64,000 bases of DNA from Petrolisthes cinctipes (lineage: Eukaryota > Arthropoda > Malacostraca > Decapoda > Porcellanidae). Position numbers and translations under genes: made by a program. Position 1 is the stretch's first letter; each line of letters starts with the position of its first letter. Positions 42,991-51,989 of the stretch are shown one piece after another. The notes under the pieces were generated by a model. That model did no database searches. It saw nothing but the letters and a program-made list of their open reading frames with translations, and was not told the DNA's origin. Location of the stretch: the NCBI GenBank assembly GCA_033782935.1, contig JAWQEG010000259.1, forward strand, positions 348,501 to 412,500. The letters are read 5' to 3'.

Positions 42991-43764
42991 TATGCACAAG
43001 TAGCCGAAAATAGCCTGCCTGCCGAGTAGCATAGTGAGAGGGCGTGGTGGCTGCTGCAGAGGTCTGGAGAGCGGGTATACACACATGTGATCAAGGCGGG
43101 AACACGGTGGGGAAGGCTTGGTGCAGGTAAGGGCAGGTATGGCGGCCGGTGTTGCTGGTCCTGGAGTTGACACTAGAGTGGAAGTGACCGCAAATGGAAG
43201 TGCTGCCCCCTTTTATTCAGTTGGTTCGCAAGATTTCGGATGTGGTCCAGGAGTGCCTTGGTACAGGGAGTGGCCACGTCATCACGTGACCTCGGATGTT
43301 CTTGAGGGCGATTAAGGAGAGGGTAGGTGCTACTGCGGCAGTTAACAAAGGAGCGGGCCAGCATGGTGCCACTACAGTATCCCCCCCCCTCTCCTTTGAA
43401 GTGTTTAGGAAAGAGGGGAGGACATAATACATACATAATATATAACACATACAAAATAAATAAATAAGTGTGGTACAGAAGTGTACGGGTAAAGTGTGCA
43501 GTGTGGGGGTAGGGATGATACAAGTGTGTGTCGTTTAATAATAGATGGTGTGTGTACCTGGAAAAGTGTGGAGTAGGTGTGTGTCTGTGTTGTGCAACAT
43601 GGACAAATATTTGCTGGTCACCTTATGGTGCGGAGAGAGTAGTGTGGCAGGGCTTGGTAGTAGTTGCAGTGCGAGGTCAGGGCTTATGGGATGAGGAGGC
43701 GTGGCTGGTAATGGCTGTGTGACAGGTCGTCGAACCTGAGGGAGACTAGAGGGGATTATAGGTG

Positions 43765-45887
43765 TCAAGAGAGAATCAGGGGCAAGGTCAGGGAGGATGG
43801 GCGATGGGTTAGGCAGGGTATATAGGTTAGAAGGTAGGTGGCTGGGTGGGGGATGTGGAAGTATAATAGGTAGGGGTTGGGTAGAAGTGGAACGGGAACG
43901 GGGAGGAGGTGTAGCAGAGCGGCGAGGAGGCGTAGGTGTTGATGGGTGGATAGGGGTGAGGGCGGGGTTGACGCATGATGGAGTAGGGGCAAGGTGGGGA
44001 GTGGATGGGAATGAGGTGGTGAGTGCGGGTGAGGATGGGTTACGGTAAGTAGAGCTGGGGTAGGGGAAGGTGAGTGGGGGAGTGGTGGAGCAGAAGGTTG
44101 GGTTGGTGATAATGACGTGGTGGTGGGGAGATGGGATGAAATGGATGGTGTGAGGTGTGTATGTATCTGTGGTGTGAGTGTCGTGGGGCGAAGCATGACA
44201 GAGTGTTGAGGTTGTGGAGTGGGTAGAAGTGGTGGTCGGTAGTGAGAGGTTGATGTGGTTGGGTAAGGCGTGGTGGTGAGAATGGGTGGTGCAGGACGCA
44301 CGGATGCGTGTGTGGTTGGAGGTGAGTGTGGAGGTGTGGTGTCAGTGTGTGTGGTGATGTGAGCTGGCTTGACCCGTTCCCAGGACGTGACGTACGGTTT
44401 ACCCACTACCTGGATTATAGCGGTCACGTCCGTTCTGGAGATAACGGGGTATGAGCCAGTGTAGGGTGTTTGCAGTGGTGTTCTGTGTGCATCCGTGCGA
44501 AGGAAGAGTTGTGTGGCGGTGTGCAGGCCAGGTGGTGTGTAGGTAGGTCTGGTGGTGTTGTTGCGAGTAGGTGAAGGTTGGGAGTTTGCGACGGTTGTTT
44601 TCATGGCCGGGAGGATTGAGAGGTTAGAGGTGTCCAGGCTTGGAGATGTCACTTGGCCGGGTAGATAGAGATCTTCTCCGAATACGAGTTCTGCCAGGGA
44701 GTGATGTAGGTCTTTCTTCACAGTGGTGCAGATGGTCATGAGGATGAGTAGTAGGGCATCAGACCATTGGTCAGGCTACAGCACACGGAAGACATCTTTA
44801 AGCCTCCTGTGCAGTCGTTCCACCATGTCGTTGCTGCTGGGGTGATATGCCGTTGTATGTTGCCTCCTGGTACCGAGTAGTGTCAGCATTTCCTGCTACG
44901 CCCTGGACTCGAATTGAGTACCCTGGCCTGTCACGATCATGGCCAGAGGCCCAAAGTTGGCAAACCAGTTGGTGAGGAAGTGGCAGGCTGTACCCTCAGC
45001 GCGGTGATGTCAGCCGTAGGCGTGGTGGTACACCAGCGTGTTGTTCGGTCCACACAGGTGAGGAGGTAACATGAGCCGCGTGAAGGAGGGAGGGGTCCGA
45101 CAATATCCATGTGAACTGTGTGGAACCTGCTGGTGGAAACGGGGAACTCGTGTAGGAGTGGACAGAGGTGGCACCCCACTTTCGCCCTCTGATGTGGCAC
45201 ACATTCGGTCGCCCACTCCTTGATTTGTTTCCTCATTCCCGCCCAAACTGCACGGTGGCTGATGAGGCGGAGAGTACCTGCGACACCTGGGTGGTTTAAG
45301 GAGTGAAAATGAGTAAATACCTTTTCCCTGAAGGGGTTGGAGATGTAAGGGCGAGAAGTGCCGCATGAGGTGTCGCACGACAGCATGGTAACACTGTCAG
45401 GAGCAGGGATGTACTCTAGCCGCAGGCCTGTGTCGCCATTGAGGAGGTCGTTGAGGTGTGAGTCTGACGCTTGAGCCGCTGAGATGGCTCGGAAGTCCAG
45501 GAGCGGCATCTGTTGAATGGTAGAAACGTTGGGAACAACAGGGGGTGCCCTGGAAAGGGCGTCTGCAACGGCATTATCCTCACCTTTGACATGCCTGATG
45601 TCCGTGGTAAACACAGAGATGAATGCTTGGTGTTGTGTTACCCTCGGAGACCAGTTAGTTCCCAGCTGTTGCATAGCCGTTGTGAGTGGCTTGTGGTCCA
45701 TGCGATTGTGGAAGCTCCTGCCTTCGAGGGAGAGACGGAAGTGCTTGACAGCGTCATGGATGGCCACCAGTTGCCTGTCAAAAGCACTGTATTTCCGCTG
45801 TGGTGGCTCCAGGCGCTTGCTGTAGAAGAGGTGGAGGAGCAGGAGGTTGTTGTTGCGTGGGTTGCAGAGGAGGTGGGGCAGTGACAA
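43765..45887 (-). pseudogene. D1 pol remnant: RNase H, integrase and Pro/Thr-rich tail
   Basis: On the minus strand it begins FYSKRLEPPQRKYSAFDRQL and DHKPLTTAM (RNase H end), then GEDNAVADALSR. Integrase: HFHSLNHPG and WATECVPHQRAKVG, where the last zinc-ligand Cys is His, then HMDIVGPLPPSRG (first catalytic Asp). The frame breaks near 44937; the following sequence reads VTGQGTQFES, with Gly in place of the second catalytic Asp, and SSNDMVERLHRRLKD with the Glu. From 44739 it continues through SLAELVFGEDLYLPGQ and RTDVTAIIQVVGKPYVTSWE to a long Pro/Thr/Ser/His-rich tail of no clear function. Confidence 0.8.
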
Positions 45888-46410
45888 GCATGGCGATGGT
45901 GGTGGTAATGTGTTGTGAAGGCCATGTGTTTGCCCCGTCGTTGTAGGTGGTCATGAGGGCATCTGCAAGCTTGGCATACTCACGCAGGGGAAGGTTGGAT
46001 TGTGCCTGGAGGTGCAACTGGATATCCGTAGGGAGCAACCTGGTGTGTCTGCCCTTCAGCACGTCGTCACTGAAGGGTGTGGCGGCTTTCTTGTCGAGTT
46101 GCTGCATGTGATGCAACATCTCGGAGGGGCGGCGCCCATCTAGCTGCACCTCCTCCAGTGCCGTGAGGTACTGCTGCAGAGTCATGCTATGGGTGGAGAT
46201 GATTGCGGCCTTCATCTCGTCGTAGAGGGTGTTAGGATCGAAGGTCGAGAGTAGTGGGGACAAGGAGGAGAAAACTTCGTGTGGAAGGGCAAGAACTATG
46301 GCTTGGTTTCGATGGTCCTGGGACAGACTTTGGCCCCGCCATATCGGTATGGCCTCCACGTGGAGGAACCACGCATGCACGTCGTAGTTAAAAGGTGGAG
46401 CGTAGGGCAT
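45778..46410 (-). pseudogene. D1 gag remnant
   Basis: Translation: APPFNYDVHAWFLHVEAIPI, then LPHEVFSSLSPLLSTF, MKAAIISTHSMTLQQYLTAL, EEVQLDGRRPSEMLHHMQQL and a Pro/Gln-rich end. This is the arthropod gypsy gag core also found in D2 and D3. Where the zinc knuckle should follow, the frame runs directly into RNase H sequence, so an internal deletion removed the knuckle, protease and RT. Confidence 0.75.
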
Positions 46411-46899
46411 GAGAGTAGGGGCAGGTTGAGTGGTAGCGTGGAGGAGAGGCAGAGGCGTGTTGAAGGGACATGTTGTTGTTAAAGAGGGTATCGATACATA
46501 GAAATGTATGAAAGTGAAAGTGGAGCTAGCTAAAGTGTTGTGGTGTGGAGGCAGTACACGTGGTACCAGCGATACTTAATTTTAACTGAATGGGGGAGGT
46601 CTTATGCATTGGGGAGCAGGTGTATGGGCTGTGTGTGGGGAGCACGTGGAGGGCGAGAAAAATTGGAGAAGATAGGTGTTATGAAGGGGTTAAGCCACGG
46701 GGAATAGGTACGAGAAAAACGAAATGGGTACGGAAAAAAAAAAACTGTTGATTGGCGGGTAAAATGTGGGAGAGAACGGGTGAGAGAGGGGGAAAGGGCT
46801 TCGCCGCAGGCCGTAGTCATGACGTCATGACATCTGCGCATGCGCGAGTTCTCTCATTCCTTTAAATACTTTTCCCTAGCTTGCTTAGGCAGTGGTGGC

Positions 46900-46965
46900 T
46901 GGTGGTATGGTTGGTATGACTATGGCGTCAGATGGTCAGGATCTGGGGTTCAATCCCGGCAGGGA
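46900..46965 (+). other. Possible tRNA-derived remnant (B-box-like)
   Basis: GGTTCAATCCC at 46947-46957 fits the RNA polymerase III B box, with a CTGGG/CCCGG stem around it. Upstream GGTTGGTATGAC could be a worn D arm and A box. A full cloverleaf cannot be drawn, so this may be a SINE head or chance. Confidence 0.3.
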
Positions 46966-47004
46966 TAGTATTATTTTTACACAAAATAATTTTTTACTAT
47001 TTTC

Positions 47005-47310
47005 ACAGTTCCCGGTAGTCTTCCCCCAGTTATGTCCCGGTAGTCTACCCTCAGTTAGGTCCCGGTAGTCTGCCCCCAGTTAGGTCCCGGTAGTCTGCCC
47101 TCAGTTAGGTCCCGGTAGTCTGCCCTCAGTTAGGTCCCGGTAGTCTGCCCTCAGTTAGGTCCCGGTAGTCTGCCCCCAGTTAGGTCCCGGTAGTCTGCCC
47201 CCAGTTAGGTCCCGGTAGTCTGCCCTCAGTTAGGTCCCAGTAGTCTACCCCCAGTTAGGTCCCGGTAGTCTGCCCCCAGTTAGGTCCCGGCAGTCTGCCC
47301 CTAGTTAGGT
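47005..47310 (+). repeat. 24-bp minisatellite, about 12 units
   Basis: The unit is CCCGGTAGTCTGCCC plus YCAGTTAGGT. Units differ mainly by C/T at one position and a few A/G changes. It is followed by a run of TTAGG-like words (47311-47330). Confidence 0.92.
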
Positions 47311-48362
47311 TAGGATAGGTTAGGTAGGTTTTGTTTTGTTAGGGAGTAACTTTGTCATGACGTCATGACTAGGGCCTGCGGCGAAGCCCTCCCGAGAGGG
47401 GAAGTCGGAGGTAGGCTAGACAAGGAGGTTGAAGAAAACGGCGGGGTGGCAGAGAACAGGGCGAGTGAAGGTGGGACGTTGGTAGAGGAGACACAGGTGT
47501 AGAATATGGGGGTGGCGGGTGGGGATGAGGCTGAAGAAGGAAACACAGGGTGGGTGATGGGGTAGAAGGAGCAGGAAGGGAACACACATGAGGTTGGGGC
47601 GAAAATTACAGGGGAATAAAGGGTAACGATAACAGGGGAATAGCGGGCGAGAAATGAAATTACGGGAAAATAGGGCACCAGGGGAAGGGAGGCAGGGATA
47701 ACACGTAGGGTATGGGTGGAGAAATAATGGGGTACAGGAGGGCGAGAAAAAAATGGGTTACGGGGAACATTACGGAGCACAAAGGGGCAGGAGGATAGGT
47801 AAACACGTGGGGGCGAAAAAGGAGGTGAAGGATGGAACGGGGCCAGGAAGGTGGGGAGAGCGGAAATTAGATGTGTGGGAGGGGGAGGGGGGGAAGGAAG
47901 GGAATGAAGGTGGACGATATGGGGGAAGAATTGAGGTAGCGTGGGGAAGAGAAAGGCGGTAAGTGTGGGGTTAGGTGGGGACGCACGTGTCGTGAAAAGA
48001 AAAAATGGGGAAAATTATGTTATGGTGGTGGAGGGTGGAGAACACTGGGGAGATGAGCACAAACAATAATGGGAGGGAAAAGTGTACAGTGTAATATAGA
48101 TACCTTGAAGAAGTCGTCGGCTGTCAGGGATGTCGTAGGTGGAGTGGTGGAGAAGGGTGAACACAACTGGATGACTTGCAACACGTGGAGAGGTTGTTGG
48201 CTTGCGTGACGTTGTGTGGAGAGTGGTCCAGCTTGTACACGTGGAGAGTAGAGTGGTGTACTTAACGAGATGTGGAGAGTGGTCCAGCTTGTACACGTGG
48301 TGTGGAGAGTATCTTGGTGGTGCGCATGAGAAGATGCGTGGAGGGTCGTCCAGGTCCAGGTC

Positions 48363-48518
48363 CAGAGGGTTATGCACAAGTAGCCGAAGATAGCCTGCCT
48401 GCCGAGTAGCGTAGTGAGAGGTCGTGGTGGCTGATGCAGAGGTCTGGAGAGCGGGTACACACACGTGTGATCAAGACGGGAACACGGTGGGGAAGGCTTG
48501 GTGCAGGTAAGGACAGGT
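48363..48518 (-). repeat. D1 5' LTR remnant
   Basis: About 150 bp matching 42995-43141 of the left LTR (ATAGCCTGCCTGCCGAGTAG; GGAACACGGTGGGGAAGGC). The outer part of the LTR is lost; a MITE follows at once. Confidence 0.75.
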
Positions 48519-48519
48519 A

Positions 48520-48686
48520 CACTCGCAATCCAAAATATGTATCCAGGCTTGCTTCGAATAGCCTGATCGAGTATTAAGCAAGCTCAAGCAAATATACAAC
48601 AGGATAAGCGTTGTAATTGGTTCACTAGTATGTAAAATTATTCGAAACTTCAACAAGACCTGGGTACACATTTTGGATTGCGAGTG
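48520..48686. mobile_element. 167-bp Tc1/mariner-type MITE
   Basis: TA on both sides (48518-48519 and 48687-48688). Terminal inverted repeats of about 28 bp: CACTCGCAATCCAAAATATG at the left and CACTCGCAATCCAAAATGTG from the right end. No ORF. Its ends differ from those of the 30327 MITE and the 40687 transposon, so it is a third Tc1/mariner-type family. Confidence 0.88.
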
Positions 48687-50101
48687 TACACTACAAGATT
48701 TCCATCTGGACCACCCCCTCACTTGGCGAGTCTAACATGGCAATAGCGCTTCGCTTGTGTGAGCTCATGTGAATATACAGGACTATATTTCGAATCGGCA
48801 AAGCTTCATCTGCCGTAGTTTCATATCGATAATTATTATGGGTATACTACTCAGCATAACATTATAAGTGAGAAATAATTTCATACAACAGCTGAATATA
48901 TATATATATAAATATATCGATTATTACGATATTAGCTAGTTAGCTAGATATTAGTTGTGTGGAAGTGTATGCGTGTGGTAATAATTTATTAATTGTTTAA
49001 ATAATTTAGTTGTTGGTGCACGACTGAAATTAATAAATATAATAAAGTCATTGTAATTGGTTGTTTCGTTCACCTTACAATTTTGCTCATACTGTATAAG
49101 TGCATATATATCGAAAGAACCCTCTTAAATAAGTTTATGTTGACGGAATTGAGATAAAAGGGGATAATTAACCTCTGCTGACGATCGCTGAAGCCAACAC
49201 AACAAACGTCCATGAATAAGTCTGGGTAAGTAAGAATTAACAGTAAGTACAGGAAATATTTCTGTACAGTCGACAGCATGAATTCGCGTCTATCCAATGA
49301 ACTTCGTTATGCTAATAGGACCAGATAAAGTTATATTCTTAACCAGTTTCTATTCTAACAACATAAATATTATATAATTACCTTACGAGAAATTTCTATC
49401 ATCTCGGCATTCCAACAGTATTACAATATCATTCAGCTTATACTTTCGCAGGTAGAAATGCAGCGAACTTAAGCTGCCAACTGTACATTACGAGTGTATC
49501 TCATGAAAAATAGGAATTAAGGTGATTAGTACCACTAACTAATAATTACTTAAGATGATCTGTGATGTGAATTATATCAGGCAATAATACATACACCAAT
49601 CACACAGCATCGAAATTCTATATGAGAAGAGCATATATACAATGCATATTCTACGCTTTATGGCAAGAAAATAATAATAATAATAATACTAAGATCAAGA
49701 AGAGAAGAACCTTGCCATCACCAAGGCCCAAGTATAACTAGGCCTTGGGTATTACTTTTGTCTTGCATGGGTTCAGCAATATAAGAGTTTTTTTTTTTTT
49801 TTATCGTACTTCAATGAACAAAAGCGATAAAAATAAAAGACAAAACTAATACGAGTATAAAAGAAAAAGAGAAAAGATCAAGTACGCATTAGTTTCCCAT
49901 TCCAAGGCGGATTATCCTTGGTGCACTGATCGGAGCTGAGGCGGCCAGACACCTGCTGTAATTGGCTCTTAATTTCTCAGGTATGATACGCTATGGAAGT
50001 TGGGGAATATACTGATGGGTCGATAGGTAACCAGATTACCAGCATACATGAAACAGAAAAAGGAAGAGGAAAGATAATAAAAGATTATTTAAGTGCTTTA
50101 C
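48687..50101. other. AT-rich receptor intron sequence
   Basis: The left 110 bp (CCTCACTTGGCG, AGCGCTTCGCTTGTGT, TTTCGAATCGGCAAA) recurs at 54645-54765, a further dispersed repeat (DR3). (ATA)n lies at about 49668-49688. A relic of exon c occurs at about 49990-50052 (own entry). No other gene is seen. Confidence 0.6.
49990..50052 (-). pseudogene. Relic duplicate of the receptor M3 exon
   Basis: On the minus strand FCFMYAGNLVTYRPISIFPN can be read, beside FCSMYSGNLVACLTVTVFPP in the real exon c. Nucleotide identity is high over CTGGTAATCTGGT and its surroundings. The relic starts about 50 bp after the exon c donor and lacks the pore part and usable splice sites. Confidence 0.65.
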
Positions 50102-50304
50102 CTTATATCACTCGTAGCTAAATCGTGTGTGGTGCGTAAAATTGGCGGGAAAACGGTAACGGTGAGACAGGCGACCAGATTACCAGAGTACATGGAACAG
50201 AAGATGTCAACACAGAGCCACCAGCAGATCAACCACAGCCTCGCCCACACCTCTCGCACCTCACCGAGCATGGGAGCTGCCTGACTCACTAAACCGGCTA
50301 GTAT
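50102..50304 (-). CDS. Ionotropic receptor exon c: pore region and M3
   Basis: 203 bp on the minus strand, from after GTGACAG (acceptor, 50305) to donor AAG/GTAAAGC (50101). It enters in phase 0, matching exon b, and leaves after two bases of an AG/A Arg codon completed by exon d. The translation is ILAGLVSQAAPMLGEVREVW, ARLWLICWWLCVDIFCSMYS, GNLVACLTVTVFPPILRTTH, DLATSD. This is the IR pore loop, M2/M3 helices and the conserved SGNLxAxLT turn that gates the channel. The intron before it has GT-rich sequence instead of a clean pyrimidine tract. Confidence 0.85.
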
Positions 50305-50809
50305 CTGTCACGCCCACACACACGCACCACCCACAACCATATACCACCCACGTCCACACACGCCCACGTCCACACCCCACCCATGCCCACACAACACACA
50401 CAGTTATTATTATTGTTATCATTTTTGTTGTTATTATTATTATTTTTATTATTATTTTTATTATTATTATTATTATCTTCAGATTTTGTATAGTATATAA
50501 TTATTTAGGATGACTTGTAATATTAGAAATTACAAATAAATGAAAAGCAGAAGAATACTTTATATTATTAGTCTTGCAAGATTCTGCATAAAATGAGGGA
50601 GATGGTGATGAAAGGGTGGAACAGCAAAAAAAAAAAAAAAAAAAAAAAGGAGTAAGAAGGGAGAGTTGCAGAGAGGAGAAGGATGTGATAGATATGTGGG
50701 ACAGCAGGCACAAAGGAGATAGATGGGAAGGTGAGACAGTTAAAAAATTGAAAGGGACTGGCTCAGGTACAAAGGGAACCCTATAAAAAGTACTGTCCAT
50801 ATCACCCAC
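50305..50809 (-). other. Receptor intron b-c, starting with a DR1 copy
   Basis: 505 bp. On the minus strand the donor GTGGGT is followed at once by a full DR1 (50809 to about 50655: GTGGGTGATATGGACAGTAC ... CCTCTCTGCAACTCTCCC). Next come a T-run (50624-50648), a (TTA)-type microsatellite (50408-50478) and a GT-rich end near the acceptor. Confidence 0.75.
50655..50809 (-). repeat. DR1 repeat copy coinciding with a splice donor
   Basis: Minus strand: GGTGATATGGACAGTACTTTT, then TTTCAATTTTTTAACTGTCTCACC, CCTTTGTGCCTGCTGTCCCAC and ATCTATCACATCCTTCTCC. The first bases of the repeat are within a few bases of the exon b donor. Confidence 0.75.
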
Positions 50810-51769
50810 CTTAAGAGATGTACCAATAGGATCATCAATATTGTTTATATACTTGAGGAAGAGTGAGAGGAGAATTGAGTTGATGACCGTAGTAAGTAGC
50901 AACAATATCCAGGTTTGGTTTGAGAACGGATACAGCACATTCTTCCAACGCGGAAGTGACGGTGGATTGGGAACCATGATGGCAAAACCATCCTCCCAGT
51001 AAGGATAGGTACAGTCGAAGTCATTCATGCGGTCACGGGTCGGCTGCATCTCGTTGATAATCAAGTGTTTGTCTCTGTACAACATGTGGCCAAAGAGTCC
51101 GTTCCAAGTGCCATTCTGCTTCAGTCCCCACTCGAAGTCTTCAGGTGGGTCAAAGGTAAAGCGAAACCCAAGTTTGTCCGCAATGATATCAAGAGTGTCA
51201 ACATTCATGCCGGTACAGTTGCCGTCCTTAGCTCTGAAGACAAACGGTTCGTCGGCACACAAGGCGGACACTTGTAGCTCTTGCCCCCCGAAGTCCGAAA
51301 AGCGAGGCGGGAATAACCACTCACGAGTTCTATACGTGTTTGTAGTCCATCTTCCCAGTGGAGCCTTGATTAGAGAGTGGCCTAAAGCATTGCGTTGTGT
51401 AGGGAAACTGGTGTAGGTTTGGAGGTGAAAGTTCCGCTGTAGGTTCAAAAGCAATATGAATTGTGACCTCTGTACCACAGCCTCGCTCAGCACGCTAGTG
51501 GTGTTGACGCGGGCATTCATACATATGAGTACCAGGTATTGAGGGTTCCAATCTTTGTTGTGAGCGAGGAGGTTAAGGAATTGGATAGGATCACGATAAA
51601 AGATGAGGAAGGAGGCGAGAAGTTTGCCTTTGGTGTGATGTGGTGGTGGGGGTGGTGTTGTATGGGGGTAGAGGAGGGAGCGTTGGGTGGTGAGGAGGAT
51701 GGGGGTGGGGACAGAATTCTTTGCTGCCCTTTTCACTATGGCATCCAAGTCCAACATTCTTTCGTCGTC
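50810..51769 (-). CDS. Ionotropic receptor exon b: N-terminal domain, lobe S1 and M1
   Basis: A long open exon of 320 codons. The proposed acceptor is GACAGCAAG before 51769; the donor is AAG/GTGGGT at 50810, phase 0. The N-terminal part (ASFLIFYRDPIQFLNLLAHN, WNPQYLVLICMNAR, LSEAVVQRSQFILLLNL) matches the divergent N-terminal domain of decapod IRs. S1 follows: EWLFPPRFSDFGGQELQVSA, GMNVDTLDIIADKLGFRFTF, GTWNGLFGHMLYRD, NEMQPTRDRMNDFDCTYPYW. M1 is about WILLLLTTVINSILLSLFL. The Arg of true glutamate receptors in S1 is not obvious, as usual in IRs. The donor and the frame of the following exons fit without change; the 5' boundary is less certain. Confidence 0.85.
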
Positions 51770-51845
51770 CTTGCTGTCCCTCCTTTCTACCGCCTTCTAC
51801 CTCGTCCTGAGGGGTCGTCCAGGCCTATGGGGGTCTTCTTTCACC
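51762..51845 (+). repeat. DR1 fragment forming a 75-bp intron
   Basis: Aligned by eye with 52005-52085 along its whole length (purine strand: GGTGAAAGAAGACC, ATAGGCCTGGACGACC, AGGACGAGGTAGAAGG, GGGACAGCAAG). The proposed intron 51844-51770 (minus, GTGAAAG...AGCAAG) lies entirely within it. Confidence 0.65.
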
Positions 51846-51972
51846 CTCCAATCCTCAATCTCAGTGTCATCTACGTCGTCGTTGTTGTCTTCAGTGACGA
51901 GCAAAATATTGTGTCCACTAAGCGGCCCATATACCAGCCACATTACAGCTTCTTGTGCCACTTTGCTATTAC
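51845..51972 (-). CDS. Candidate ionotropic receptor exon a (N-terminal domain)
   Basis: 128 bp on the minus strand, between acceptor CATCATTTTTAG (51973) and donor TGGAGG/GTGAAAG (51844). The translation is NSKVAQEAVMWLVYGPLSGH, NILLVTEDNNDDVDDTEIED, WR. The short hydrophobic strand followed by an acidic loop resembles the segment before the ASFL block in related receptors. Phase 0 at its end fits exon b if the acceptor at 51770 is used, giving WR joined to DDERMLDLDAIVK. It is flanked on both sides by DR1 copies in opposite orientation. Support is weaker than for exons b-e, and no upstream exon was recognised. Confidence 0.5.
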
Positions 51973-51989
51973 CTAAAAATGATGGACTG

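Larger units (their letters stand above)
46796..47389. mobile_element. 594-bp element with 36-bp terminal inverted repeats and internal minisatellite
   Basis: The left end (46796-46831) starts GGGCTTCGCCGCAGGCC and ends in GTCATGACGTCATGAC. The right end (47354-47389) is its inverted copy with one mismatch. The interior holds a tRNA-like B box (GGTTCAATCCC, 46947-46957) and about twelve copies of a 24-bp unit (47005-47310). No target duplication was recognised, so the superfamily is open. Confidence 0.8.
46490..48362 (-). other. D1 leader region with an inserted 594-bp element and minisatellite
   Basis: Corresponds to the LTR-to-gag leader of D2 (58730-57610); similar stretches occur around 48090-48150 and 58530-58580. 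It is G-rich on the plus strand. ORFs read here on the minus strand are Pro/Ser/His-rich, without family resemblance, and are not called as genes. Four repeats of a CAGCTTGTACACGTGG type lie at 48180-48300. Confidence 0.5.
42311..48518 (-). mobile_element. Gypsy element D1 in a receptor intron, deleted and re-invaded
   Basis: Minus-strand order: 5' LTR remnant (about 48363-48518), leader, gag, RNase H, integrase, Pro/Thr-rich tail, polypurine tract (about 43379-43397) and 3' LTR (about 42311-43377, beginning TGTAGTGGCACC on the minus strand). The 3' LTR holds a 549-bp insertion. Protease, RT and the gag knuckles have been deleted. It has the same orientation as the receptor gene. Sister copies are D2 (56757-59288) and D3 (24137-24785). 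The left LTR edge is approximate. Confidence 0.75.

Noticed and set aside
43765..44300. Long Pro/Thr/His/Ser-rich minus-strand ORF as a mucin-like host protein
   Set aside because: It continues in frame from the integrase end of gypsy D1 and stops before the polypurine tract, so it is the tail of that element.
47005..47310. The 24-bp repeats as a CRISPR array
   Set aside because: The units are contiguous without unique spacers, and the genome is eukaryotic.
48015..48464. Two overlapping 146-149-codon minus-strand ORFs
   Set aside because: They lie in the D1 leader and LTR, consist of low-complexity repeats (CAGCTTGTACACGTGG), and match LTR sequence instead of any protein.
48689..48695. CACTACA as the intact outer edge of the D1 5' LTR
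   Set aside because: The same TACACT-CTACAAG context occurs at 54632 as part of the DR3 repeat, so the match to the LTR end may be chance.
49070..49297. A 75-codon minus-strand ORF in the receptor intron as another receptor exon
   Set aside because: It shows no IR motif, lies between exons whose phases already match, and its composition is that of AT-rich intron DNA.
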